From NCBI RefSeq assembly GCF_050624435.1, contig NC_134534.1:64627501-64691500 (forward strand): a stretch of 64,000 bases of DNA. The letters run 5' to 3'. The DNA is from Tenrec ecaudatus (Eukaryota > Chordata > Mammalia > Afrosoricida > Tenrecidae). Below are positions 49,349 to 61,035 of this stretch, in pieces. The notes beneath the pieces are model-generated. The model worked only from the letters and a program-made list of their open reading frames with translations, was not told the origin of the DNA and did not search any database. The position numbers and the translations under genes are program-made. Positions within the stretch are counted from its first letter, which is position 1, and each line of letters starts with the position of its first letter.

Positions 49349-50949
49349 TGATATCTACATGAAAAGTGCCTTTCTTTTCAGGAAAATAAAAATAAGAGCA
49401 TTGCAATGGGTTGAATGAGAAAGAAGAAAACTGTTGTTCTCTTGGACCCCGGTGGCCATCTAACTGAAGGTTATTCTTCTTTCCTCCCCGTCCTGCCCTG
49501 TAACTGAGACTCGTGGCAGAGCTGGTGGTTTCAGCAGAGACTAGCAAAGAGAAGGCCTGGGCCTGAGCATATTCCTTTGCATCACACCCCGTGAGGTCGT
49601 TTGTAATTTTAGGCTTAATAAGTGTTTCTGGATGATGCTTGAAACACATCATGCATATTTGATCATAATCTCATTTATAATTTTGAACACGGAAATTCTG
49701 ATTTATATTCTTAATGGGATTTTTTAACCCGTATGGTGCTGAGTTATAAAAGAGTGGTCATCCTACTGATCTTTTCATGAATAATACTATCATTTGGACA
49801 GTCTCCGTGAGGCTGAAAATCTTTGAATTCCAGAGCCATGCCGCTCTCTAGATAGTGAAGGAATAAAGTAAGGGCCGAGTGGGAAAATAATTCACTCTCT
49901 CCCTTTCTCTTTTTGAGAGAGTATAGCCAGCTCTCAGCTCTCCACAGTCTCACCAATTTCAGAGCCCTGCTTACTAGCTGACTATTTACATTTTCTCAGA
50001 ATGCTTACTGGAGGGATGCATCTCAAATCCTAATATATCGGTCAGTATGTCTTCCATGCTTCCTTTACCAACAATCAGCATTGCCTTTTCTTCTGGGAAC
50101 CGCGTGTTCCCAGGTGTGTTCCCTAGGGCCAGTTGAGCTCCACCATCTTCAAAAGTTACTCAGGCCCGGAACTGTCTTTGAAGTCAAAAGCACATTATGC
50201 TCAGACCTATTCTAAACGTTGCTTGAGATTCTGATGCAAACTTTTGACCTGCCATTTGTTTTCTCTGCACTTGCCTCCTGGGATCCTGGCCCACATCGCT
50301 CAGTTGGCTGATGGGATGCTCTGCTCCTGTGAAAAATGACAAAAGTGTTCGGTTCTCAGTACGGAAGCAGTGTTTCAGAACTGATGACCTTTCATTGCGT
50401 AAGTAACCGGTTTCATACGATTCAAAGATTTGGGTACCTATTACCTCACTTCTGCTCTTCCTTCAAGCTGGTGTATGCTGATTAAACTGTAAATATTTTC
50501 GCACGTGATTCACTCATGGTCGGTTTGTTTGTTTTAATTCGCTGATGTTTTAAAGACATTGTACACCTACAAACTATTTTGCGTAAACCACATAGACCCA
50601 TTGGGGAAATTCAGAGAATACAAAAAGGTTGACAGATAAGACACATTTGCATAGAAGCAAGAATGTATAATCTTTTTTCTCTGAGCAAATAACTTGTCAA
50701 CGGATGCAAATAGGTCCGAAATTTGAACAATGAGAATCAAAAGGCAGAATAAAAGCCAATTTTCATTTAAATACTTGCATTCTGTCTCCCTGGCTTGGAT
50801 CCCATTTTACAAAGAGAAAGAGAGACAATGAACTAAATAAGTGGCACATGAAATATATTGATGAGGATGCCTACGCTAAGAAAGTGTTTTAGTGTAGGAG
50901 TGGGAGCGGTATTTTAAACCTGTAATAGTAAAATGTTGTAAAATATTAT
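49349..50949. other. Long single-copy block
   Basis: No repeat family or gene recognised over 1.6 kb, the longest such block in the right half. It includes an octamer-like atttgcat at 50645-50652 and several AT-rich homeodomain-type words. Candidate for conserved non-coding sequence, untested. Confidence 0.4.
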
Positions 50950-51135
50950 TTTAAAAAAAACCTAACTGCCATCAAGTCAATTCTGACTCTTAGCTGCCTG
51001 TGAGTTTCAGACAGAGACTGACTCTTTACAGGAGTAGAGAACCTCATCTTTCTCTGTGAAGCAGCTGGTGGTTTTAAAGTGCTGACCACGAAGTTAGCAT
51101 CCCAATGCATAATCCCCATCTCACCAGGGATCCTG
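50950..51135 (-). mobile_element. AfroSINE-like tRNA-derived SINE
   Basis: Minus copy: aactgccatcaagtcaattc, ctcatctttctctgtgaagc, gctggtggttttaaagtgct, ccatctcaccagggatcctg. Confidence 0.85.
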
Positions 51136-51492
51136 ATTCGATTATAATAAATAATAAATGAAATAAGCTCACAAAACACTCATCATAAGTTTCCAAGCTG
51201 ACCTCTCTGCTCAGCATTCCCCTTGGAAACCACTCTTTTTTGAAAAAAATCATTAATTAATTAATTAATTTCAGTAGACATATACATAATGAAACATTTG
51301 TCATTTTAACATTTTTATGTTAAATAAAATGTTAAAATTGTTCTTTGATAATTATGCAGCCCCTACTGTATATATGTAATGGATACATATATTCATATGT
51401 ATAATATATCCATCCAAACACAGATAATTATCTTCCAAATCTCACCAAGAAAAATTCCCATAAGAGGTATAGTATGAGCCTGCATTCAGTCT
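51136..51492. other. AT-rich spacer
   Basis: Contains a short (TTAA)n-like run at 51252-51270. Nothing else was recognised. Confidence 0.4.
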
Positions 51493-52254
51493 TTTTTATA
51501 AAATCATTTTATTAGGGGTTCATACAACTCTTACCACAATCCATACATACATCCATTGTGTAAAGCACATTTGTACATTCATTGCCCTCATCATTCTCCA
51601 AACATTTGCTCTCCACTTAAGCCAATGGCATCGGCTCCTTATTTTTCCCCCTCCCTTGCCGCTCCCTCCTCCTTCATGAACCCTTGATAATTTATAAATT
51701 ATTATTTTGTCATATCTTACACTGTCCAGCATTTCCCTTCACCCACTTTTCTGTTGTCCATCCCCCAGGGAGGAAGTTATATGTAGATCCTTGTAATTGG
51801 TTCCCCCTTTCCCACCCCACCCTTCCACCCCCCTCCTGGTATCGCCACTCTCACCACTGGTCCTGAAGGGATCATCCATCCTGGATTACCTGTGTTTCCA
51901 ATTACTCTCTGTACCAGTGTACATCCTCTAGTCTAGCCAGATTTGTAAGGTAGAATTGGGATCATGATAGTGTGTGTGTGGGCGGGGGGGGGGGGGGAGG
52001 AAGCATTTAGGAATTAGAGGAAAGTTGTATGTTTCATTGTTGTTACACTGCACCCTGACTGGCTCATCTCCTCCCTGTGATCCATCTGTAATGGGGTGTC
52101 CCATTGCCTACTGATGGGCTTTGGGCCTCCACTCTGCACTCCCCCTTCATTTACAATGATAGGATTTTTTTTGTTCTGATGATGCCTGATACCTGATCCC
52201 TTTGAAACCTCATGATCACACAGGCTGGAGTGCTTCTTCCATGTGTTAGATTGT
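51493..52254 (-). mobile_element. Tenrec-type L1 3' UTR, 5'-truncated
   Basis: Minus copy from tail (aaaatcattttattaggggt) through cacccacttttctgttgtcc to ggctggagtgcttcttccat, where the LTR-like element begins. A G-run sits at 51982-51999. Confidence 0.88.
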
Positions 52255-52905
52255 TTGATGTGTGTCTGCAGTGAATAAACCAAGCATTCGAAAATGTCAG
52301 AGAACATTAAGTAATTATTAATCACACTGCTTGTGACAGTGGGTAAGTCCAGTCAGGGCAAGTCTGTGGGTCAGATGTTAAGCAGAAGAATTCTCCTGAC
52401 TTGCGTGGCTTGGGGAAGTGCCAACGACTCAGGAAGCTCACGGGCCAGTGGATACAGAGCTGGATAAATCCAAGGTCAGCAGATCAGGCTGCGTAGTCCA
52501 ATGACTCCAACGTTAGCAGGTCATATTCTAGGTTGTAATCCATATTTCCAGCAGCTAATGGCTCCCAGAGGTAGCAAGCAATATTGTGGGTTGTTGCCTC
52601 AAGTTCACAGAACCAGAGATCAATAAGCCAGATACAGAATCCAGACCCAGCAAGAAGCAAACTCTCCACAGAGTCTTCTTATATAGGAATTAGGCCGCAG
52701 CCCTAAGGAAGCCTCTTTCAACTGCATCAAGACTGTGATGTGAATAAGGAGGTTGCACTCCACCTTAATCTTCTGACAATGTAGTGGCTGCTCAAAGCAG
52801 ATCCCATTAAAAAATTGATTACATTTTTGTTACTAGGCCTTAGCTGCAAAATCACTAAGAATCCTGATCCAGCCAAGTTGGCACAAAACCTAACTATCAC
52901 ACCTC
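52255..52905 (-). mobile_element. LTR-like element, recurring family
   Basis: Minus strand starts TGTGATAGTTAGGTTTTGTG then CCAACTTGGCTGGATCAGGA, matching the 14838 copy internally (ctgcatcaagactgtgatgt region versus catgtcacaaccctgatgca). No coding region. Confidence 0.7.
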
Positions 52906-53165
52906 CTTTGGCTTCAGTGGGAATCTCCTGTAACAGGGTAAGGGGGAAGCAAAATGCTTAGGTACAGTAAAGGCTCAGCACTCCATGTCTTTCAGGCCAC
53001 CTCTGAAAGGCGCAGGTGCATGAAAATCCACCAGGTGGTAGATATGGTCATCCACTGCACAAGAAGAAGAAATGAAGGCCATTTCTCCAGATTTACACTG
53101 ACCGTGGGCAAGGACTAACAGGGTTGATTGGCTTTTTAGGGACTTGGAAATAACAAAATTGGAAA

Positions 53166-53715
53166 GTTGAAGATAAGGATGAATTGGGGAGAAATATTGT
53201 CTGAGTCTTGGTACTTCAGAGAAACAAATCCACAGAAACTCATGTATAAGAGAGAGTTTTATATAAAGGTTAAGTATGCATCAAGAAAACATCCCAACTC
53301 AGTGCTGCCCAAGCCCACAAGTCCAACATTAACCCATATGTCCGACACCAATCCACAAAGTCCTCCTCCATCTCACAAAACACGTGCAATGATGCCAACT
53401 GCAGGAGGAAAGCCAAATCAGTGAATGTGTAAGCATTGCAGTGCTGGCAGGGGTCTCCACACGGCTGCTCCAGCACCCAGGGCTGCATCAGGGTAGGTCC
53501 CTGTGGCTTCTCCTGAGGGTTGTCTTTTCAGGAAGTGCCTTGCCAGCTGAAGCAGGGAACTGGCTAAGGCAGCTGCACCCTGGTCCGACCATCAGAAAGC
53601 AAGAGATCCGAGAACTAGAAAGGTGAGGCTCACCGAGCCATTTCTCCCTCCACCATTCAATTAATCCCACATGTGTTTATTGGCCAGATTGGCACAATAA
53701 ACTTAAACTATCTCA
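53166..53715 (-). mobile_element. LTR-like element, complete copy
   Basis: Uninterrupted minus copy of the element that is split at 24573-27425. It shares cttcagagaaacaaatccac, caatgatgccaactgcagga, cagcacccagggctgcatca and attggccagattggcacaat. It defines what the interrupted copy should look like. Confidence 0.75.
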
Positions 53716-54362
53716 AATATGTAAATGAACTATTATAATGGGCATGAAATAGGAAGATATACACGAGAGGGGTCACTTTGGAGGAAGCGTCCAATGCCAG
53801 ATAGACCAAAAAACTTAGTTTCTGCCAGGCAGCTTTATTGTTTGTCCATTGGGCCAATGTAAAAGTGAGCATGGTGACAGGAATGAAGACTGAATGTGGG
53901 CTCATCAAAACTGATGTAGCTCTTAGACCTACTGAGGACTACACCTGCCAATATAGTGCCAATATACTGAACCCCTAAGATGCTGCCGTTTCCTATAGGG
54001 ACCAACCGGCCATCTGGAAACCAATATAAAGTGTACAGCATTATATTTCTCCCTTAATGGATGGTTGTCAATTTGTCCTCATGTGTATGCTCATTCCAAT
54101 TTCAGATCTGTAATCACTGTCTGATTTGCTTTGGTAGAAGTCCACACACAAACTTACAAAATGCCTAAACATGGTCACTGATGTCCCACAAAAGTCCCCC
54201 CTTGTGGCAGAAATATCTTAAAGCAGAAGAAGAGCAGTGCTGAGCATCTGTCCAGGGCATTCACTGGTCTTACCACAAGAAGTAGCTAGCTTGACAGCAT
54301 GGAAGAATGGCCTACTGGCTGCAGTGCCAGCTGAGAGACGGCTGGGAGGCAGTAATGTTAAC
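53716..54362. other. Unrecognised sequence
   Basis: Two overlapping minus open frames (53835-54041 and 53708-53908) and an aataaag on the minus strand at about 53840 could mark an old cDNA or LTR. No poly(A) or duplicated flank was found, and no protein family recognised. Confidence 0.3.
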
Positions 54363-56015
54363 CTTTGTTATTGTGTTCTTGTTCTTGCTAGGTGCCGTCA
54401 AGTCCATCCTGACTCCTAGGGACCCTGTGGACAACAGACCCAAACGTTTACTGCTCGGTCCTGTGCCAGCCTCACCATTGTTGTTAGGCTTCAGCTCATA
54501 GATACAGCTACTGTGTCCATTCATCTTGCCACAAATCTTCCTCTCTCACTTTACCAACCATGATGTTCTTTTCCAGAGACTGGTCCTCCTGGCAACATGT
54601 CCAAAGTATACGAGGCAAAGTGTCATCATTGTTACCCCTAAGGAACATTCTGGCTGTGCTACTTCCAAGTCAGATTGGTTTTGCAATCTGTGATACTTTC
54701 AATATTCTTCCCCAGGACCACTATTCAAGTGCATCGATTTTTCTTCAGTCTTCCTTATTCAGTGTCCAACTTTCACCTGCACAAGTGAAAATGTCGTGGC
54801 TTGGATCAGGTGCATCTTAGTCCTGAAAGCAACATCCTTGCGCAGCAGATTTACCCAATGCAAGCCATCATTTAATTTCTTGACTGCTACTTCCATAAGC
54901 ACTGATTGTGGATCCAAGCAAGATAAAATCCTGAACACCCAATTTGTGGAGGGCTATGGAGGACAGTGGGAGGTCAAAACCCACCTGCAGAGTAGCTAGC
55001 CAGACTGAGCCACTGGCAGATCCACTCAAGTTATAGGCAAGAGTCTCAAATAGCCTTACTATCAGACAGAGACCATTGTAATCTTGAAAGACTGAATTGG
55101 CCTTGAGAGGTGGCCGGTTGACCACCCTATAGACATGACCTGGGTTTGTTCTGGATGCAAGTATCTCTTACCTGTGACATGACAGAAATATCTTCCCTGG
55201 CTTTTTCAATGCTTCTGGGTGGATGGGGAGGGGGGTTCCTTCTTATGAATTATTTGTATTTTTGTCTGCGTACTATTATGTTTTTAACTTTATCACCTTA
55301 GTGCGATTTTGTTTGTTACTGTTTTCTGTTGGGTCTCCCAGCTGTGAAGCACAGGAAGAGTGGATGCATAACAATAATAACTCATACAGAGGGATCTAGA
55401 GAAATCAGGAGAGGAGTGGGGGTGGATAATAAGGAAGGAAAGGGAATTTCAGGAGTAAATAATGAAGCTTGGAGTGGGGAGAGAGCACTGGAATGGATAA
55501 CTCATCTTAAAGGCAATTTAACCATCGTGGGGGGAGGGAAAGGCTCTAAAATTGATGTGGGGGGTGATTGTGCAATTCTTCTTGATATAATTGAATGATT
55601 GAACTATTGAATTATATGATATGTAAATTTCTTGCCAATAAAACTGTTGAAAAAAGACAAAATCCTTCACAGCTTCAATCTTTTCTCGGCTTGGCATGGT
55701 GTTGCCTATTGGTCCAGTTGTGAAGATTTTGGTTTTCTTTACATTGAATTGGAATCCACACAGAAGCCTGCAATTCTTGATCATCACAATTACTCCAAGT
55801 CCTCCTCACTTGGCCTGGCACCAGACTTGTCATCTGCATACCACAAGTTGTTAATAAGACTTCCTCCAACGCTGAGAGCACATTCTTCAAGCAATGCAAT
55901 TTCTCGGATGATTCGCTCACCATAGAGATTGATTAAGTATGGTGAGAGGATACATCTCCTCCAGAAGTACATTGCATGGATCCAGGAACCAGAAAGGGGA
56001 GGCAGAAGCACCTCC
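54363..56015 (-). mobile_element. RTE (BovB-like) element split by an L1 3' end
   Basis: Minus-strand RTE in two pieces. 54363-54940 has the 3' end and ORF C-terminus (blocks ccagagactggtcctcctgg, caagtgcatcgatttttctt). 55656-56015 has the reverse transcriptase palm and fingers: RRCILSPYLINLYGERIIRE, then GGSLINNLWYADD with the catalytic ADD box, then FQFNVKKTKIFTTGPIGN. The ADD motif is intact, but other frame breaks and truncation kill the element. It is the best-preserved RTE coding stretch in the window. Confidence 0.85.
54941..55655 (+). mobile_element. Older L1 3' end inserted in the RTE
   Basis: Ends ttgccaataaaactgttgaa and shares gattgtgcaattcttcttga with the fragment at 28855-29040. 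Flanks gataaaatcctgaac (left) and gacaaaatccttcac (right) match at 12 of 15 positions, a decayed target duplication, and RTE homology is continuous across it. Confidence 0.75.
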
Positions 56016-56519
56016 GCTGACTATTATTTCTAGTAATTGCTTACATCTTGTTCCCACAATGCCAAGAAGTTTTTGTGTCATTTCAGTGCAACTTTGATCT
56101 TGTGGGGAGGGGGGCTTTCCATGACTTGGTGCCCAAAAGAAGCAGGCTTCTACCAGGAAACAAAGACATTTTTCTCATTAATTCTGCGGCTGTCTTCTGA
56201 CCTTTTTGAAATTCTCGTGACTCTAAATCTACAGACTGAGGAAGGAAATCACTCTACTGTCCCGATAACTGATCCTAATTACCAGTAGGAAATTGGGTTG
56301 CGCACAGAATGGAAGCATGAAGGATTATGTTTGAAGCACAGAGAGTCACTGGGGCACCTCTTAATACACTCATCCAATAGCCATGGCCAATAATTTTTTA
56401 AAAAAATTATAGCAACTCAATTAAGATAAAACTCCTGAATGTGTTGGAAAGTAGATTGTTGCCGGTGCTGTTCGCTTAAAATTTAGCACCCTATTGTGTG
56501 ACCTCCCTTACGATCCATT
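56016..56519. other. No recognised feature
   Basis: Single-copy-looking sequence. Confidence 0.4.
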
Positions 56520-56690
56520 GAAGTTTGTTCTGGTTTTTAGAATTGACTGCTCTTTTCTATCGCTTTCACCAGCTTTATTTGGTTATTCCTATTAGTCATC
56601 GGCATTATTGTTTTCATGTTTTTCTGTATGTGAAATCCAGAATAAATAAATCTATGGAGACAGTAACTGAATTGATAGTTCCTCTGCAGT
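56520..56690 (+). mobile_element. Possible L1 3' UTR fragment
   Basis: gtgaaatccagaataaataa followed by gacagtaactgaattgatag resembles the block at 45870-45930. Weak. Confidence 0.35.
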
Positions 56691-56790
56691 TCGAAACCAC
56701 CAACCATGCCTGTGGGGGAAAAGGCAACTATGATTGCCACTGAAGTCCTGTGCTGAGCTACAGAGACTGGAGCTGTAGGAACTAGAAACC
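56690..56790 (+). mobile_element. AfroSINE-like fragment
   Basis: gcagttcgaaaccaccaacc is the B-box region. The 3' part is diverged. Confidence 0.6.
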
Positions 56791-56794
56791 AAAA

Positions 56795-57002
56795 CAACCA
56801 GTTAACCTTTCCAGCTCCAGCCAGTTCCAATTCATGGTGAACTCACACCTGGCAGTGCAAACTTGGGCTCCAGCGGGCTTTGGGCTGGTTTTCCAGCAAT
56901 GGATTGGCAAGGCCTGTTGCCATAGTCTGAGTGGACTCAGACTTCCAACCTTTCACTTAGCAGCCAAGCATGTTAACCAAGTGAACCATCCAAAGCCTCT
57001 GA
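56795..57002 (-). mobile_element. AfroSINE-like tRNA-derived SINE
   Basis: Minus copy: agttccaattcatggtgaac, ggattggcaaggcctgttgc, tccaacctttcacttagcag, gtgaaccatccaaagcctc. Confidence 0.75.
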
Positions 57003-57185
57003 CGGCTGTATTTTGTATTAATTAATCATTATTTCTTCCTCCCTTTACCACACCTTCATTAGTTTATATGAAGGACACTTGCGATTGTTAATGTTTTAGG
57101 TTTTACTTGAGAGTATTGTCAACCCATGGTAATCAAGTAATTGATGGTAATTTATACATTCTCTGTGTTGAGACACAAACTTTTG

Positions 57186-57870
57186 GTTTTTTACATTTCA
57201 TTAAGCTTTGGGTAAATTTTGCCCAGCAATCTAGGTTCAGGTTCCCTTTGGACAATTTCCACACAAATTGTTCTGTGACCTGAGTTACATTTACTGTAAA
57301 GTGTTAAGATTCTCTTTCTGTGACCTGAGTTACATTTACTGTAAAGTATTAAGATTCTCTTTCTGTGACCTGAGTTACATTTACTGTAAAGTATTAAGAT
57401 TCTCTTTCTGTGACCTGAGTTACATTTACTGTAAAGTGTTAAGATTATCTTTGTGTTCAGTTTTCCCCTTTCAAGTAGGCTAGTTTCCCTGCCCCCTTAT
57501 CATCTCACCTTTACTTTTGATCATTGTCGCCTTTTGGGTCTCTTGTCGATGGTTTTAAATAGGGCTCTGATCTTATGAGTAATTCTCATTACTTTGCTAC
57601 TACTCCAAGAGGAGATGTCAGGGGATAGGCTCAGAGTAGGTTTATAGGACAATAGTTTCAGGGAATCCTCTGTTCTGCACTGTTCCAGTTCCCCTGGCTT
57701 TTAAAGAAATAATAAGAAGAAGAATTTGGAGTCTGCTCCACGTGTTTCTCCCATTCTATCCAGGACCAAGTATCATGACCTAGACTGAGCAGTTTGTGGT
57801 GCTAGTCAGGCACCATCTAGTTCTTCCAGTCTCAGCATAGCTAAGGTTATGGCTCATTATTTCTTCTCTG
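57186..57870 (-). mobile_element. Ancient afrotherian-type L1 3' UTR
   Basis: The order caatttccacacaaattgtt, ctgtgacctgagttacattt, then later gtgctagtcaggcaccatct and agttcttccagtctcag follows the older afrotherian L1 3' UTR as I know it. A tandem expansion of one 45-base segment lies inside. Identification is from memory of the family and is not searched. Confidence 0.6.
57271..57452. repeat. 45-bp minisatellite, four copies
   Basis: Units start ttctgtgacctgagttacat at 57271, 57316, 57361 and 57406, an exact 45-base period. They differ only at gtgttaag/gtattaag and in the last copy's end. Because 45 is a multiple of three, one frame stays open and reads FCDLSYIYCKVLRFS four times. This is a by-product, not a gene. 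Confidence 0.97.
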
Positions 57871-58350
57871 CATTTTTGATTACCTTCTCACAATTTTGCT
57901 TTCAGTGAGTTGTGACTTCAATGGCAACTTTCAGTGTTTAAGAATTTTATACCAATTGACTTGAAATTGTCCCATGAGCCTAAAATCCTAAGCCTTCAAG
58001 CCAAGAAAACCAATTTTTAAATGTCTTTGGTTATGCTGAGAAGTATCCTTATTTGGAGACACAAAGGTCTACTTGAAGGAAGGATGAAAGTAGGTGGTGG
58101 AGGGTCAAAAGGAAAGGAAAACAGGGAATACTTCTGGGATGTCCATCCAGATCCATTCTCCATCCTTGTCCAACCTTCTTGCTCCCGGAAGGCTGACCTC
58201 TATAGGCTACACCAAGAGATTTCTCACACTACCCCTTCTGGGTTTCTAACTCCCTACCCTTTGAATAGTCCCCTTATTAAATTATCTTCTTTTATCCAAT
58301 GGTTATGCCATCTACTTGCTATTGAGACACTGACATACAAACCTCTCCCC
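57871..58350. other. No recognised gene
   Basis: A 114-codon plus frame (58021-58365) has no motif. The segment may include old L2-associated sequence. Confidence 0.35.
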
Positions 58351-58351
58351 T

Positions 58352-58488
58352 CCTCTAAAATATGAATTGCTTGAGGGCCAAGTCTGTACCTCAATTCATC
58401 ATTGTCTTCTCAAAAGTTTAGCCAGTTTCTGGAATACAATAAGCATTCCTTAAATATTATTGGTGGAATGAATAAGTGAGAAATACAA
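58352..58488 (+). mobile_element. L2 LINE 3' end
   Basis: gaattgcttgagggccaagt, gtttctggaatacaataagc and ttattggtggaatgaataag match the conserved L2 3' end. Confidence 0.75.
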
Positions 58489-58749
58489 ATAACTGCAATA
58501 CAGGGCAAACTATAGTGAGCATAAGAACAGACCCTACACACAACAAGGAAGGACATGTGTAGCTAAGACTCAATCTGCACAAAGTTCACACAGAGTTGCA
58601 TTAGCCCACAAAGAAGGGGTGCCTTTTGTAACTGGTCCAACCAAGGACATGCGTTTTAGAAAAAAAGTGGTACACTCTAGCATGTACTCTTGCATAAAGA
58701 AAAAGATATGCCCTACATACTTTGGACAGTCAAGTTTAAAAGAAAGACT

Positions 58750-60349
58750 GTCTGTTTACCTGCAAGCCTTTAAGACCCCAGACACTATATCTTTTGATAG
58801 CCGGCACCATCCACTTTCTTCACCACATTTGCTTATGCACACATTTGTCTTCAGCGATTGTGTCAGGAAAGTGACCATCATGGAATACCAGTTTAATAGA
58901 ACAAAGTTTTCTTGCATTGAGGGAGCACTTGAGTGGTGGTCTAATGTCCATCTGCTGCCTTAATACTAAACCTATAAATATATGCATGTAGATCTATTTC
59001 CCCATCATCCTATATAAACATATTTACATATGTACATGTCTGTATTTAACCCTCTATAAATGCCCTTTGCCTCCTATTTCTTTCCTCTATTTCCTTGTAC
59101 TTTTCTCTTGTCCCACTATCATGCTTAACCTTCATTTGGGTTTTAGTAATTTCTCTCGGTTACATTGCCCTTGATGAATCCCTACCAGGCCTCTCATAAC
59201 CTCCTAACCACTAATTTTGGATCACTTGTTGCTCCCTTGTCCATGGGTTGGTCAACACCACCTCCTTTCCCCTGCTTCCCCCTCTCCCATGTCCCCCAAG
59301 AACAATCGGTCCCATGGTTTTCTCTTCCAGACTGTTCATCCAGCCAAGCAGCCACCTAGCTCAGAAGCAACAAAGTCCACATGGAAGAAGCACACCAGCT
59401 CGTGTGACCATGAGGTGTCGAAAGGATCAGGTATCAGGCATCAAAGAACAAAAAATCATATCATTGTGTGCCCAACTTTCCAATATGATCGCTGAAGACA
59501 AATGTGTGCATAAGCAAATGTGGTGAAGAAAGCTGATGGTACCTGGCTACCAAAAGATATAGTGTCTGGAGTCTTAAAGGCTTGAAGGTAAACAAGCAGC
59601 CATCTAGCTCAGAAGCAACAAGGCCAACATGGAAGAAGCACATCAGCCTGTGGGACCATGAGGTGTTGAAGGGATCAGGTATCAGGCATCAAAGAACAAA
59701 TAATCATATCATTGTAAATGAAGGAGGAGTGTAGAGTGGAGGCCCAGGGCCCTTCTGTAGGTAATGGTACACCCCTTACAAAAGGGTCACAGCAAGGAGA
59801 TGAGCCAGTCAGGGCGCAGTGTAGCAACAATGAAACATACAACTTTCCTCTAATGCTTAAATGCTTCCTCCCCTCCACTATCATGATCCTAATTCTACCT
59901 TACAAATCCGGCTAGACCATAGGATGTACACTGGTACAGATAGGAACTAGAAACACAGAGAACCCAGAACAGATGACCCCTTCAGGACGGTGGTGAGAGT
60001 GGTAATACCAGAGGGTGGAGGGAAGGTGGGCTAGAAAGGAGTAACCGTTACAAGGATCTACATATAACCTCCTCCCTGGGGGATGGACAACAGAAAAGTG
60101 GGTGAAGGGAGACATCAGACAGTGTAAGACATGACAAAATAATAATAATTTATAAATTATCAAGGGGTCATGAGGGAGAGGGAAACAGGGAGGGAGCGGG
60201 GGAAATGAGGAGCCGATACCAAGGTCTTAAGTGAAGAACAAATATTTTGAGAATGATGAAGGTAACGAATGTACAAATGTGCCTTACACAATGGATGTAT
60301 GTATGTATTGTGATAAGAGTTGTATGATCACCCAATAAAATGATTTTTA
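58750..60349 (+). mobile_element. Tenrec-type L1 3' end with 5' inversion (twin priming)
   Basis: The left part (58750 to about 59340) is L1 3' UTR in reverse orientation, and the right part (59341-60349) in forward orientation. The inverted segment's outer edge (ggtaaaca) and the direct segment's start (agcagcc) are adjacent in the parent L1. Flanks aaaagaaagact (58738-58749) and aaaagaaatact (60350-60361) match at 11 of 12 positions, so the whole is one insertion. It ends cacccaataaaatgattttt. Confidence 0.85.
59346..59716 (+). repeat. 248-base duplicated block within the L1 3' UTR
   Basis: The block from aagcagcc to atcatatcattgtg occurs at 59346-59468 and again at 59594-59716, offset by 248 bases, with the gatcgctgaagac block between. 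The same joint sequence appears once at about 45935. Confidence 0.85.
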
Positions 60350-60639
60350 AAAAGAAATACTTTATATTAGCTTGAAGACAGCAAGGAAAAATATTAGCTA
60401 CGAGAAGTCTCATGATTACATTAACTATGGGATAAATGCTTTGCCATTCCGTTACTTAGTAATCTTTGTAATTTTTGATTTACTATAAGGATGGGATGAG
60501 ATATATTTAGACAAGCTTGTGAAATTTAGAAAAATTGTACCAGGATTTTTTTTTAACTCTGGTCCAATTACTTGAGGTCTCATGCAAGTGGTAGTGAGAA
60601 ATGCTTTCAAATATTTTACAGCTGACTCAGCAGTACCAA

Positions 60640-60835
60640 TAAACCCCAAAGCCAAATCCACTGTGACTAGCCCCTGTAGGACAGGGTAAGACTGCCCCAG
60701 AGGGTCTCCAAGGCTAGACATCTGTGCAGAAACAGGCTGCCACATCTTCCTCCTGAGAAGTGGCTGGTAGGTTTGAACCATCAACTTTTCAGTTAGCAGG
60801 TAAGCACTTAACCACTACGACCCCAGAACACCTCA
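60640..60835 (-). mobile_element. AfroSINE-like tRNA-derived SINE
   Basis: Minus copy: ccaaatccactgtgactagc, ggctgccacatcttcctcct, ggctggtaggtttgaaccat, gcacttaaccactacgaccc. Confidence 0.88.
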
Positions 60836-60879
60836 GTATAATAAATAAGTGGTAGTAAATTAAGCAGACCAAAATTTTC

Positions 60880-61035
60880 AGGGGCTGGGCGGGGAAGGAG
60901 GGAAAAAAGATGAGCTGATACCAAGAGAGCAAATGTTTAGAAAATGATGATGGCAACATAGGTACAAATATACATGATCCAAGTTATAAGAGCTGTAAGA
61001 AACCCCAGTAAAATTATTTTTAAATTTTAAAAATA
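60880..61035 (+). mobile_element. L1 3' terminus, short
   Basis: gagctgataccaagagagca through gaaaccccagtaaaattatt, a truncated and diverged tail. Confidence 0.75.

Noticed and set aside
57268..57483. Protein with four 15-residue repeats
   Set aside because: It is the translation of a 45-base minisatellite in an ancient L1 UTR. No start context or flanking coding signal.
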